Below, in pieces: positions 30,794 to 39,767 of a stretch of DNA of 64,000 bases. This DNA is from an uncultured Lachnospiraceae bacterium (GTDB lineage Bacteria; Bacillota; Clostridia; Lachnospirales; Lachnospiraceae). The notes below the pieces were generated by a model. It ran no database searches. It was not told where the DNA came from and worked only from the letters and a program-made list of their open reading frames with translations. The stretch covers positions 1 through 64,000 of the forward strand of contig CAJUIO010000003.1 of assembly GCA_910586025.1 (NCBI GenBank). The letters run 5' to 3'. The first letter of the stretch is position 1, and every line of letters starts with the position of its first letter. The position numbers were made by a program, and so were the translations under genes.

Positions 30794-31705
30794 TCAGCTT
30801 TTCATTTTCTCTTTTGCGATTATTGCCTGCATTTGTTTTAACATTTCTTGTTCCTTCCTTGTATATTCTTTTGCCATTCTTTTCCATGTCTTATAAAGCG
30901 CCTCATCCCTGTGATCCGAAAGCCCGAATTCATTCTTAAGATACTTCCCCAGATACTCCGTAACTTTCTTTGCGCCGGATAAATTAAGATGGTCTCCCTG
31001 ATCTATGGTATCTGTCTTCCAGTCAATCTTAAGTTCTTTTGTAATCAGGTTCATATCCAGGTACGTAAGGGATTTCTTTTCCGCATATTCCTGCAGCGTA
31101 TTGTGCTTCTGGTAATTATAATTCTTAGGGGACGGCGTGCTGACCAGGACAAGTCCGGCTCCATGCCTCCGGCACAGCTTCAGGATTTTCTCCATATACA
31201 TTTCTACCTGTTCCGGCATTTTTTCTTTCTTTTCTGTCTTTTTCATGTAAGCTCCTTCTCGGTACGGCCTTACTCCGTCCCGCAGCTTAAACCCTTTGGA
31301 ATCCTCCCTCACATACAGCTTGCTCATCAAATCTTTTTTCTCATTCTTTTTATCCAGTTTTCGGAACAATACATTGGTCTCAAAAAGCACGAGCCTTGGT
31401 TTTTGAGTCTTGAATGCCAGCTTCAATGTTTCATAAGTCTCAGACAACATCTGTCCCGGCTGTCCGCATACATAAGATGTAATTCCATATTGTTTCCATA
31501 ACCCTAAGGGTGAAACGGAACTGTACGTTAAACTGTCCCCGGCAACTAGAACGTCAATCGTATTTTTCGATTCTTTTCGGATTCCGGCTGCATTTTTAAT
31601 TTGATTTCCATTTTCCGTTTGTGTCTTACTTTTTGCAGATACAGTGGACGAAAAAACAAGCAGACTTACCAGAAGCATTAATAAAAAGAATCCCTTCTTT
31701 CCCAT
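30794..31705 (-). CDS. exported SGNH/GDSL-like protein (DltD/AlgX-like role)
   Basis: A 303-residue protein with a cleavable signal peptide (FFLLMLLVSLLVFSSTVSA). The SGNH nucleophile block is GDSLTYSS (56-63), with a GQPGQ segment and a late GDHLNLSG holding the catalytic Asp-His. It is paralogous to the SGNH protein at 36980-37942 and shares long matches such as YVCGQPGQ and STPSPKNYNY. In MBOAT-based wall acylation systems an extracellular protein of this class completes acyl transfer. It is expressed from its own TTAAGA-box promoter, separate from the main operon. Confidence 0.75.
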   Translation of the reverse strand: MGKKGFFLLMLLVSLLVFSSTVSAKSKTQTENGNQIKNAAGIRKESKNTIDVLVAGDSLTYSSVSPLGLWKQYGITSYVCGQPGQMLSETYETLKLAFKTQKPRLVLFETNVLFRKLDKKNEKKDLMSKLYVREDSKGFKLRDGVRPYREGAYMKKTEKKEKMPEQVEMYMEKILKLCRRHGAGLVLVSTPSPKNYNYQKHNTLQEYAEKKSLTYLDMNLITKELKIDWKTDTIDQGDHLNLSGAKKVTEYLGKYLKNEFGLSDHRDEALYKTWKRMAKEYTRKEQEMLKQMQAIIAKEKMKS

Positions 31706-31788
31706 ATGTTCTCTTTACAGATAAAGAGACCGTACACCTTTCGTACAGTCCGCTTTTTCTTCTGCCTCCTTCCTTTGTATTTCTTTCT

Positions 31789-31844
31789 ATTATCACGGAA
31801 AAGTCTTAACCGTTCCTAAATCATTTCTTAACAAATCTAAATCA
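31789..31844 (-). promoter_or_regulatory. TTAAGA-box promoter (SGNH gene)
   Basis: Minus strand: TTTAGATTTGT, TAAGAAATGAT, TTAGGAACGGT and TAAGACTTTT at 11-bp steps, then CCGT and a -10 GATAAT. This is one of the clearest four-repeat arrays. Confidence 0.75.
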
Positions 31845-31851
31845 TAGTTCT

Positions 31852-32775
31852 TTATATAAACAGTTTTTTTGCAAAATTATAAAGTGCATTCTGCCATACT
31901 GTATCCTCATGGCCTCCTTCCGTATCATAAAAAAGATGTTCTATGCCTTTCTCCTCCATAAGACCATGGAGCTTATAGGTAACATCTCCGCAGACATCAT
32001 CAGATCTGCCTACCGAAAGCATAAGTAAACGAAACTTTTCCGCTGGAGGCACTAAATCCATTAAAAGCGGGTTCACATGGCCGTATGTCTCATCCGGCAA
32101 CACCGATGCGGAGGAAAATACACCCACATAACCAAATAATTCCGGATAAGTAAACGCCATATACAAGGTATTGCGCCCACCCATGGAGTTTCCTGCAACC
32201 GCTGTATATTCCCGCCCGGTCTTTACCGGATAATGACTGTTTATATAAGGCATCAGGTTCTCCACCAAATCCTGTCCGGTAAGGTCATATGCCTGGATGG
32301 TCTCCGTCAAAGAAAGCTCTTCCGTGTCCTCATCCCCATTGACCACACTGTTAGGGCATATCACGATCATCTCCGGCACCTGCTCAAAATAATGCAGGTT
32401 CTGTAAAATGACATCCGCCGATTTATTCCGCCATGTGCGGTGGCTTCCGGTCAATCCGTGCAGAAGATACAGAACCGGATATTGTTTTTCTTCTTTATAA
32501 TCCGCCGGCAGAAATACCATGGCATGCCGATTGGTTCCCGTAATCTTAGACGGATAGGTGATCTCTTCCGGTTCCCTGTACCGATATCCCGCCTGCTTTT
32601 CTATAAAATACGGCTTGGGAGTCTCCCGGATGATTCCATCCGCGTCTTTTTTCTGCTCAAGCTGCCATATCTGTTCCTTCACCTGCCGTTCCTGTTCAAT
32701 CTGACGTGCTATGCTCCCTACTATTACAACCGACAAAAGCCCAATAACAATCTTTTTTCTGTACAAATCTATCAC
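31852..32775 (-). CDS. alpha/beta-hydrolase esterase (EsteraseD/feruloyl-esterase type)
   Basis: A 307-residue protein with an N-terminal signal anchor (KIVIGLLSVVIVGSIA), so it is membrane-tethered outside the cell. Catalytic features: the nucleophile elbow AGNSMGGRNT, oxyanion region LYLLHGLTGS, and a late His (GGHEDTVW). The GTG start at 32775 follows AAAGAAAG. It is the last gene of the 11-gene envelope operon, 26 bp after the kinase. It may hydrolyse a surface ester, perhaps reversing or trimming the modification made by the upstream genes. Confidence 0.8.
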   Translation of the reverse strand: MIDLYRKKIVIGLLSVVIVGSIARQIEQERQVKEQIWQLEQKKDADGIIRETPKPYFIEKQAGYRYREPEEITYPSKITGTNRHAMVFLPADYKEEKQYPVLYLLHGLTGSHRTWRNKSADVILQNLHYFEQVPEMIVICPNSVVNGDEDTEELSLTETIQAYDLTGQDLVENLMPYINSHYPVKTGREYTAVAGNSMGGRNTLYMAFTYPELFGYVGVFSSASVLPDETYGHVNPLLMDLVPPAEKFRLLMLSVGRSDDVCGDVTYKLHGLMEEKGIEHLFYDTEGGHEDTVWQNALYNFAKKLFI

Positions 32776-32800
32776 CTTTCTTTAATGAAAGTAAGAAGCC

Positions 32801-34117
32801 TTATACTGTCTGCCCCGGAAATAACAGCAATACCCGGAATCTTTCTCCTTTCTGCTCCGTCATACATTTTCCTTTCATTTTTGCCATCATATTTTTAACG
32901 CTCTGTATCCCGATTCCATTGCTCTCCGTCTCTTCTTCCGGTTTCTTCACCTTATTTTCAAACAAAAATCCCACCATGTTCCCCTCTTCCAAAGCAGAAA
33001 CCGCAACCGGCATGGATGTATCGGCATATTTCATGATATTGGACGTCAGATTATCCATGATCCTCATCACATAATCTGTTGAGATCCGAAGCCTGCTCTG
33101 CGGCCATTCCACCTGAAACGACACCTCAAAGCCCTGCTGCTTTAGATAACTGCAGGTCTCTGAAAACAGGTCATAGAACAGCGTTTCACAGGTTTCCGGT
33201 TCTTCTAACTGCACCTCTTCTTCTCCTGCAGTCAGAGAATATTCAAACAGATGATCTGTAAGCTGCTTCATCCTTCTTGCTTTCCGGTCAATCTTCTCCA
33301 CATATTCTTTCCACTGCCCTTCGCCTTTATAGCTTCCTTTTTTTAAGATTTCCGTATACAGCATGATCGAAGTAACCGGCGTGCGCAGATCATGGGACAT
33401 CTCCGTAACGATCTTCTGGTTTTCCTGCACCATCCGGGCCTCCTGCCTGATCAGCTCCTGAAAGGACAGGCGCATGCTCTCAAGCCCTTCTGCAAGCGCC
33501 GCAAGCTCATCCTTCCCTTTTACTGTAATTTTATAATCAAGGCTTCCCCCTTCTAAGATTTCCACCTCATCACTCAATTTTAAAATATATGCCATTTTAC
33601 TGCGGATTCCAAACAGGACAAGAAGCAGGAACAAGACGAAAGACAGCGCCAGCTCTGCAAGCATTGCATAATTATAAAACTGATATGCATACATTCCGGT
33701 AATGCTTACTCTCGCCTCCCCATCTGCAAAGGACACGGTATAATAGACTTCCCATCCGTAATCATTGGCCTCAATATCCTCCTCCCACAGTTCCTGATCC
33801 GGATACACCGAATCAAACACCTGCATTCCGTCTTTATTTACACGGATGGAGACAATCTGCTGCTTCTGTACCCAGCTCTTTAACGCATCTGCATCCCTTG
33901 AGGACAATTCATTCTGATCAATGTACTGCTGCAGCTTCCTGATATAACTTTCATTTTTTTGTTCTTCATAATCCGAGTTATAATAAAAATTCTCAATGAG
34001 ACGATCCCCTGCCCGATTCAGCACAAAAAATACAAGAACTGCCGCAAAAGCCGATATCACCAGAAGCCGCAGCAGCTGAAAGTATATGGAATCCTTCTTA
34101 CTCGTTGTCCGCGCCAA
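32801..34117 (-). CDS. sensor histidine kinase
   Basis: A 438-residue two-transmembrane kinase: TM1 about 15-33, an extracytoplasmic sensor of about 110 residues, TM2 about 152-171, a HAMP-like linker, and the DHp box SHDLRTPVTS (phospho-acceptor His242). The ATPase domain has degenerate N and G boxes (NLTSNIMKYA, SNGIGIQSV). The TTG start overlaps the response regulator stop, giving strict coupling. The Glu/Tyr-rich external loop could sense envelope stress or a cationic peptide. It is encoded within the operon it presumably controls. Confidence 0.9.
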   Translation of the reverse strand: MARTTSKKDSIYFQLLRLLVISAFAAVLVFFVLNRAGDRLIENFYYNSDYEEQKNESYIRKLQQYIDQNELSSRDADALKSWVQKQQIVSIRVNKDGMQVFDSVYPDQELWEEDIEANDYGWEVYYTVSFADGEARVSITGMYAYQFYNYAMLAELALSFVLFLLLVLFGIRSKMAYILKLSDEVEILEGGSLDYKITVKGKDELAALAEGLESMRLSFQELIRQEARMVQENQKIVTEMSHDLRTPVTSIMLYTEILKKGSYKGEGQWKEYVEKIDRKARRMKQLTDHLFEYSLTAGEEEVQLEEPETCETLFYDLFSETCSYLKQQGFEVSFQVEWPQSRLRISTDYVMRIMDNLTSNIMKYADTSMPVAVSALEEGNMVGFLFENKVKKPEEETESNGIGIQSVKNMMAKMKGKCMTEQKGERFRVLLLFPGQTV

Positions 34118-34814
34118 ATTTATACCCCTTTCCCCAAATGGTTTTGATATACTTTGGATTCTTCGGATCTTCTTCTATCTTCAGCCTCAGTTTTCGGATA
34201 TGCACCATGATGGTACTGTTACAGGAGTAAAAGTAAGGCTCCTGCCACACGCTTTCATATAGGTTCTGAGCGGAAAATATTTTTCCAGGATGCTGCATCA
34301 GCAAAAGCAAGATATGGTATTCAAGATCAGACATGTCCTTTTCCACATCATTTACAAACACTTCATTAAAAGTCTCATGAATCCGGATTCCCTTCATCTC
34401 CAGGTAGGGCTCCTCATCCTTCTCATTTCCTAAGTTCTTTCCCATATATACCTTGTACCGGCGCATTAAAGCCTTTACTCTTCCTAAAAGTTCCGCATAG
34501 GAAAATGGCTTCGGAAGGTAGTCGTCCCCTCCCGCCATCAGCCCGATGAGCTTGTCGGATTCCTGTGCCTTTGCTGTCAGAAAAAGGACAGGGACATTGG
34601 ATACTTTCCGGATTTCTTCACATGTCCGAAGTCCTGACATTCCCGGCATCATCACATCCAGAATAACCAGATCCGTCTCATCATTTAATAGTTCAAGCCC
34701 TTTTCTCCCATTTTCCGCTTCCGACACATGATAATTCTCACTTTCTAACAGAATACGAACCCCTTCACGGATATCCGCGTCATCCTCAACAATCAATACC
34801 TGCTCCTTTTCCAT
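34098..34814 (-). CDS. OmpR/VanR-type response regulator
   Basis: A 238-residue response regulator. Receiver: EDD (10-12), phospho-acceptor Asp53 in VILDVMMPGMSG, and FLTAK with the conserved Lys82. Winged helix: LEYHILLLLMQHPGKIFSAQ, IMVHIRKLRLKIE, GKGYKFGAD. The ATG at 34814 follows AGAGAGGAG. It is partner of the adjacent kinase and the most likely protein to bind the tandem TTAAGA boxes at seven promoters, including the one that drives this operon (42495-42549). Confidence 0.9.
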   Translation of the reverse strand: MEKEQVLIVEDDADIREGVRILLESENYHVSEAENGRKGLELLNDETDLVILDVMMPGMSGLRTCEEIRKVSNVPVLFLTAKAQESDKLIGLMAGGDDYLPKPFSYAELLGRVKALMRRYKVYMGKNLGNEKDEEPYLEMKGIRIHETFNEVFVNDVEKDMSDLEYHILLLLMQHPGKIFSAQNLYESVWQEPYFYSCNSTIMVHIRKLRLKIEEDPKNPKYIKTIWGKGYKFGADNE

Positions 34815-34832
34815 CTCTGCACACACTCCTCT

Positions 34833-35720
34833 CTATTTCTTCATATCCGGAAATCCTTCTGTTCCATGCAAATAATTTTTCAACGGATGACCTGCAGAAA
34901 CACTTTCTGCAGTGCCGACCGTTTCTCCCAGGCAAATCCTCATTTCCTTCCCATTTCTTGTTTGTTTTACAACATCTTCCGATAATTCCAATCGGTTCTT
35001 TTTTACCATCACCAATATCGTAGAGCCGCCGAATTCAAAATATCCTTTTTCCTGTCCCTGAAAGACCCTGCTATTGCTTCGTAAGTTATGGATCTTCCCC
35101 ACAAGCAGGGCGCCGACCTCCATCTGAACGACAGTACCGAACGCAGGGGTTGAAAGCACGATATACTCCCGGCTGTTCTCTACAAAAACCGGTACGGACG
35201 AGTAAGCCACCGGCCGGACACAATGCAAGCATCCCTCAATTACCCCTGATTCGGTCCTGACTCCGTCGCATACATAGCAATATCTATGATAATCCTGGGG
35301 AGTCAGCCGGAAGATAAGACAAGTTCCTCCCGCATACTGTTCTGCCAGATCCCTGCTTTTAAACAGTCTCTCCAGGCTGTATTCTACATGTTTGATCCGG
35401 TAAGTCAGATCTTCTGCTACCGGATACACACTGAGATATCCGTCGCAAGGACTGATCAGATGCATGGGAGTGATGTCAATTCGTTCCATACTGCGTTTTC
35501 TTGTAAAAAAGTCATTGAATGAACGGTACGACCTGCCCTCATATTCCTTCATATCTATATGATGCTTTTTGATAAATAAAGGTACCAGCCATCTGGAAAA
35601 CCGCGAATCCAGAAACTTTCCTACTTTTCTGGACACAGTTGGACGAACCAGCGGTCTTAAAACAGCACGGCCTGGTATAGTTTCATATAAAAAGCGAATC
35701 ATCAGGGTTTCCTTCTTCAT
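34833..35720 (-). CDS. psd: phosphatidylserine decarboxylase
   Basis: A 295-residue membrane-associated enzyme that converts phosphatidylserine to phosphatidylethanolamine. Key parts: SFNDFFTRKRS (67-77), the conserved HRYCYVCDG, and the self-cleavage site FGGSTILVM (230-238), where Ser becomes the pyruvoyl group. The start at 35720 overlaps the PssA gene by 4 bp. The pair supplies PE, a zwitterionic lipid that lowers net negative surface charge. Sharing an operon with a dlt-like set suggests a combined envelope-charge response. Confidence 0.92.
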   Translation of the reverse strand: MKKETLMIRFLYETIPGRAVLRPLVRPTVSRKVGKFLDSRFSRWLVPLFIKKHHIDMKEYEGRSYRSFNDFFTRKRSMERIDITPMHLISPCDGYLSVYPVAEDLTYRIKHVEYSLERLFKSRDLAEQYAGGTCLIFRLTPQDYHRYCYVCDGVRTESGVIEGCLHCVRPVAYSSVPVFVENSREYIVLSTPAFGTVVQMEVGALLVGKIHNLRSNSRVFQGQEKGYFEFGGSTILVMVKKNRLELSEDVVKQTRNGKEMRICLGETVGTAESVSAGHPLKNYLHGTEGFPDMKK

Positions 35721-36361
35721 ATTTCCAATCCCAGTCCCATTAACAGGATAACAAATTCTACGATTCCAGTAAATACAATTCCTATTTTTCCAAATAACTT
35801 TGGTTTTTTTACACGCAAGGGCAGAACAAATGCAGCAGCCAGCCCTATTAACAGCACCGGCGCCAGCCTGGATATGCCAAAGGATAACTGTCTCCCAATC
35901 ACCAGAAATGCCGGCAAAAGAAGAGCTGCGGACGTAACCGGAAGCCCAAGATAACAGGAACGGCTTCCAGTCTCCGCCTGCTGCCGTTCCTCCTCCAGCA
36001 CGTTGAAATATGCCAGCCGGATCAGCGCGCACAGTACATACAGGCATCCCGCCAAAAATCCCAGATAAGTTTTCCCGCTTGCCATATATCCAAACAATGC
36101 CGGCAGGACACCGAAACAAATCAGGTCGCTTAAAGAATCGATCTGAATCCCGAATCTTTTCTCACGGGCATCCCTTTGCCTGGTAGCGGCAACCGTCCCG
36201 TCGAACATATCGCAGATTCCTGCAAACATCAGGCATAAAACAGCCTGCCGGTATGTCCCCTCCATCGTAAAGATAATTCCAGTAAACCCAAACAGCATTC
36301 CCAGATAGGTAAGCACCACCGTATAGTTATAATAACCGCAAAGCTTTTTCTTTTCCTCCAT
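35717..36361 (-). CDS. pssA: CDP-diacylglycerol-serine phosphatidyltransferase (CDP-alcohol family)
   Basis: A 214-residue integral membrane enzyme with about six hydrophobic segments. CDP-alcohol motif: DMFDGTVAATRQRDAREKRF followed by GIQIDSLSD, carrying the conserved DG, R, G and two Asp of the family signature with a few extra residues in the middle. It makes phosphatidylserine, the substrate of the overlapping psd gene. It is third from last in the envelope biosynthetic block, before the two-component genes. Confidence 0.88.
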   Translation of the reverse strand: MEEKKKLCGYYNYTVVLTYLGMLFGFTGIIFTMEGTYRQAVLCLMFAGICDMFDGTVAATRQRDAREKRFGIQIDSLSDLICFGVLPALFGYMASGKTYLGFLAGCLYVLCALIRLAYFNVLEEERQQAETGSRSCYLGLPVTSAALLLPAFLVIGRQLSFGISRLAPVLLIGLAAAFVLPLRVKKPKLFGKIGIVFTGIVEFVILLMGLGLEI

Positions 36362-36398
36362 CCCTTTTCTACCTTTCTTATTTTATTCATTCCATTCT

Positions 36399-36983
36399 TT
36401 AAACAGCCGCAGCAGCGAAGAAAATACTGTACGCCAGAATACACCATGGTTTCCCCAGTACAATGATGGCTGCAAATTTACGTGCCGTCATTTTTGTGAT
36501 CCCGGTGAAATAACAGAAGAAGTCATCCGGGAACAAAGGCAGCACCATCCCCAGAAACAATACTGTCGTATAGGATTTGCTTTTTGCCGCCCACTCAGCC
36601 CATTTTTCATACCGTTTCCCTGGGAACATCCTGCCAACAATCTCTTTTCCGAATTTTCTTGCGATCAGAAACGCAAGAATGGAACCCACCGAAATCCCGA
36701 TGTAATTACACCAGAAACCGCCCATCCAACCGAACATGACCGCCCCGACGATACATCCTAAGAATCCTGGCAGCACCGGAATGACCACCTGAAGCGCCTG
36801 GATTGCCGTAAGTACGACCGGCGCCAGCAGGCCAAACCCCGAAATATAACTTTGAAGCGTTTCTACCGAATCAAATTTTCCGTCCAGATATGCTTTAAAT
36901 AATACCGCACAGAGAGCCAGACACAGGAGCAATAACAGCGCGGTCATCCATTTTTTCCATTGTTCTATCCGTTTTATGATCAT
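36399..36983 (-). CDS. TVP38/TMEM64 (DedA-like) membrane protein
   Basis: A 194-residue polytopic membrane protein. The start at ATG 36983 overlaps the SGNH stop. VTT-domain signatures: PVLPGFLGCIVGAVMFGW, GISVGSILAFLIARKFG, and LPLFPDDFFCYFTG with acidic residues. DedA/TVP38 proteins recycle or flip lipid carriers and phospholipids and affect antimicrobial-peptide resistance. Here it probably moves a lipid or carrier used in the surface modification, or redistributes PE across the bilayer. Confidence 0.85.
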   Translation of the reverse strand: MIIKRIEQWKKWMTALLLLLCLALCAVLFKAYLDGKFDSVETLQSYISGFGLLAPVVLTAIQALQVVIPVLPGFLGCIVGAVMFGWMGGFWCNYIGISVGSILAFLIARKFGKEIVGRMFPGKRYEKWAEWAAKSKSYTTVLFLGMVLPLFPDDFFCYFTGITKMTARKFAAIIVLGKPWCILAYSIFFAAAAV

Positions 36984-37942
36984 TTTCCCCGCATCACTTT
37001 CAATTTTTCTGTCACTTTTTGTTCGAATTCCTCCGCTTCCTTCTCCCATGCGCTAAGAGCCGCATCTCCCCTGTGATCCGGAAGCTTCCACTCTGATTTA
37101 TCTAAATACTCTCCCAGATAAGCCGTCACCTTACATGCCCCGGACAGGTTCAAATGGTCGCCTTTATCCAGGCTGTCGGTTTTCCAGTCTATTCCAATCT
37201 CCTTTACCGCCATATTCATGTTCATATAGGAAAGATTCTGCTTTTGGGCATATTCCACCAGCGCATTGTGTTTCCTGTAATTATAGTTCTGCGGTGAAGG
37301 TGTGCTGAGCAGCAATATTTCCACATTCTTTTCCCTGCACATTTCCACGATACGTTCCATATAGCCCTCTACATTTTCGCCCATCTCTTTCTTTTGTCCC
37401 GATTCCTTCATATAGTCCTCTTCCTTATAGGACTGTATCCCGTCCCGGATTTCAAAGCCCTTATAGTTTTCTCCTTTGTACAGCTTCTCCATTAGGAGCG
37501 GTTTCCAGATATCGTGGAACCGGAAGATCGGGAAATGGTAATTTCCCACTTCTGCAACCGATTCTTTCAGGCCGTCAAGCTTTCCCTGCTCGCGGAACAA
37601 TACGTTTGTCTCCAGAATCAAGAGCCTTGGAGACTGCTTTTCAAGAGCTGTTTTCAACAGATAATAAGTTTCTTGTATCTTCTGCCCCGGCTGCCCGCAT
37701 ACATAAGAGGTAATGCCATGGTCTTTCCACAGGATCGGCGGTGCAATGGAGCTGTAGCTTAAACTGTCACCCAGGATCAGCACGTCAATAGTCTGGTCTG
37801 GTTCCCTGCGAATCCGGGAAATGCTTTTATTCCGTCCCTGTACCAGGTCTTCATCTTTTGCCGCTGATTCCATCCACCCTGATATCCCTGTTAATAAAAT
37901 CACTAATATCAAGATAAACAGAATATTTTTAAAAATTTGCAT
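36980..37942 (-). CDS. SGNH-family extracellular acyltransferase-like protein (DltD-like)
   Basis: A 320-residue protein with an N-terminal signal anchor (NILFILILVILLTGISG). SGNH block GDSLSYSS (58-65), GQPGQK, and a late GDHLNLSG. It overlaps the MBOAT gene by 14 bp, the standard pairing in DltB/DltD and alginate acetylation systems, where the MBOAT carries the acyl group across the membrane and the SGNH protein places it on the polymer or lipid. It is paralogous to the protein at 30794. Confidence 0.85.
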   Translation of the reverse strand: MQIFKNILFILILVILLTGISGWMESAAKDEDLVQGRNKSISRIRREPDQTIDVLILGDSLSYSSIAPPILWKDHGITSYVCGQPGQKIQETYYLLKTALEKQSPRLLILETNVLFREQGKLDGLKESVAEVGNYHFPIFRFHDIWKPLLMEKLYKGENYKGFEIRDGIQSYKEEDYMKESGQKKEMGENVEGYMERIVEMCREKNVEILLLSTPSPQNYNYRKHNALVEYAQKQNLSYMNMNMAVKEIGIDWKTDSLDKGDHLNLSGACKVTAYLGEYLDKSEWKLPDHRGDAALSAWEKEAEEFEQKVTEKLKVMRGK

Positions 37943-39518
37943 AAATCAAATCCACCTGCTGGTACCCGACGCCGTAAGCCCCAAAAATAATCACTGCAAA
38001 GATCAGCCCGTAATACAAAGCCCATCTCACAGGCGTCCGTAGTGTCTGCAATCCTGCCTCACCCAGCAGCTTCCTTTCCTTTATCATCCCAACACATGCA
38101 ACCACCAGACATCCGGTTCCGATCGCCAGATAATCCGCCGCATCCAGCCCAAAGCCTAAGAATGTCCCGTCCCATAGCTTCTGGGGCGTAAACTCCCGGA
38201 ACATGCTCTCAAACATCCTAAGTCCTGCCCTAAGCCCGTTTGCCCGGAAAAACAATTCTCCTGCGAAGATGATCACCCACGTTTTTAAAATCTGCGGGAT
38301 CCTCCAGTAAAGCGCATGTTCATCAGCGTGCAAAAGCTTTATCACTTTACTCCTTACAGGCTCTAAGGCAACTCCGCCTAAGAGGATGACAAAATAATAC
38401 ATACCGTAAAAGATATAATTCCACTGCGGTCCATGCCAAAGTCCGTTTAACAGCCACACCGGAAACAATGCAATGGCTGATACCCCAAGTTTTGTCAGAT
38501 ATTTCCCCAGTTGTTTTCTTCCGAATTTATTCCACTTCTTTACCACAGACGACACAGACACCGGATAGAAAACATAGGTTTTAAACCATACTCCGAGGGT
38601 CATGTGCCACCGCCTCCAGAACTCTGCCGCGTTCCGAGAAGCAAAAGGCTGGTTGAAATTCTCAGGCAGTGTAACGCCGAACATCCTGCCGCTTCCAATG
38701 ACGATATCCATGCACCCTGAAAATTCCATGTAAAGCTGTACCGTATATGCAACTGCCACCGCTGCAATGACAATCCCATTGTAATTCTCATAATGATCAA
38801 AAACTGCTCTTACCAGCACGTAGAGCCGGTCTGCAATGATCATCTTCTTAAAAAGCCCCCAGAGGATACGCACGCTGCCTTTTGACAGGTTTTCACCTTT
38901 CAGGGAATTTCCCTCCCACAGGACGTCTGCGGTCTGGGCATACATGCTGATGGGCCCTTCCATGATCTGAGGAAAGAATCCCAGAAACAGCGCCAGCTTT
39001 CCAAGATTTTTCTCAGAGGGCACCTTCTCCCAGTAGACGTCCGCCATGTATCCGATAGCCTGCAATGTATAGAAAGAAATCCCGATGGGCAGCAGCAGAT
39101 CCTTTGCCGGAAGCAGCGCCGTACTTCCCGACATCTCAAAAAGTACATTCATATTCTCCGCAAAAAAGTTATAATATTTCAGCCATGCAAGGACTCCCAC
39201 CAGTGCAAGGATACCGCCTGCCAGAATCCATTTTTCTTTTCGCTTATATTGCTTCCTGATCTCTGCCTGGTCCTCCTTCGGCGCTTGTTCCGCCTCCGTC
39301 CGGCATCTTAGCTTCATCCATCCCAGCCATATGCCGACATAGTGGGTAAATAACGTTGTCCCCAAAAGATACGCCACCAACCCTTTACTGATCAGCCAGA
39401 AGAAAGAATATCCTGCTGCCAAAAGCACGCACCACCTGATTTTTTTCGGTGCAAGCTGATAAGCGAAAAGCACCAGTGGGAGAAACAGCGCCAGATACAC
39501 CGCTGTATGGTATGCCAT
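37929..39518 (-). CDS. MBOAT family O-acyltransferase (DltB/AlgI-like)
   Basis: A 529-residue polytopic membrane protein. MBOAT hallmarks: YMEFSGCMDIVIG, the FWRRWHMTLGVWFKTYVFYP block, and NGLWHGPQWNYIFYG with the catalytic His. In DltB it accepts the aminoacyl group from the DltC carrier and transfers it outward. An acyl carrier gene lies 1-2 bp upstream and the SGNH partner overlaps downstream, so the trio forms a Dlt-like transport core. It could carry an amino-acyl or other acyl group; the adenylation enzyme upstream would choose it. Confidence 0.9.
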   Translation of the reverse strand: MAYHTAVYLALFLPLVLFAYQLAPKKIRWCVLLAAGYSFFWLISKGLVAYLLGTTLFTHYVGIWLGWMKLRCRTEAEQAPKEDQAEIRKQYKRKEKWILAGGILALVGVLAWLKYYNFFAENMNVLFEMSGSTALLPAKDLLLPIGISFYTLQAIGYMADVYWEKVPSEKNLGKLALFLGFFPQIMEGPISMYAQTADVLWEGNSLKGENLSKGSVRILWGLFKKMIIADRLYVLVRAVFDHYENYNGIVIAAVAVAYTVQLYMEFSGCMDIVIGSGRMFGVTLPENFNQPFASRNAAEFWRRWHMTLGVWFKTYVFYPVSVSSVVKKWNKFGRKQLGKYLTKLGVSAIALFPVWLLNGLWHGPQWNYIFYGMYYFVILLGGVALEPVRSKVIKLLHADEHALYWRIPQILKTWVIIFAGELFFRANGLRAGLRMFESMFREFTPQKLWDGTFLGFGLDAADYLAIGTGCLVVACVGMIKERKLLGEAGLQTLRTPVRWALYYGLIFAVIIFGAYGVGYQQVDLIYANF

Positions 39519-39519
39519 G

Positions 39520-39747
39520 TTACTTCTCCTTAAGCCTTAAAATCATCTGGTACATTGCTTCTGCTGAGTTAAAGTTTTCTGCTGCCATCTCCGAAGCCTC
39601 GATTTCGATCCCAAACGCGTCCTCCAGCTCCGATACAAGGGTAATGACTCCGAAAGAGTCCAACAGGCGGTCATCGATCACTGCTTTTTCTTTTTCCCAG
39701 TTAATGCTGTCGTCAATCTCATTTAAAATTTTCATTAAAGTATCCAT
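39520..39747 (-). CDS. acyl carrier protein (DltC-like)
   Basis: A 75-residue carrier protein. ATG 39747 after AGAGGAGAGAGAAG; the longer frame overlaps the PLP gene. The phosphopantetheine attachment motif is LDSFGVITLV with Ser31, and the negative helix 2 is intact. DltC carriers present an activated amino acid to the MBOAT protein; here the carrier sits between the PLP enzyme and the MBOAT gene. It needs a phosphopantetheinyl transferase from elsewhere in the genome. Confidence 0.9.
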   Translation of the reverse strand: MDTLMKILNEIDDSINWEKEKAVIDDRLLDSFGVITLVSELEDAFGIEIEASEMAAENFNSAEAMYQMILRLKEK

Positions 39748-39767
39748 CTTCTCTCTCCTCTTCATCA

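Noticed and set aside
35721..36119. N-terminal extension of the Psd protein to 428 residues
   Set aside because: The extra residues are read from the overlapping PssA gene in another frame; the canonical Psd starts at 35720.
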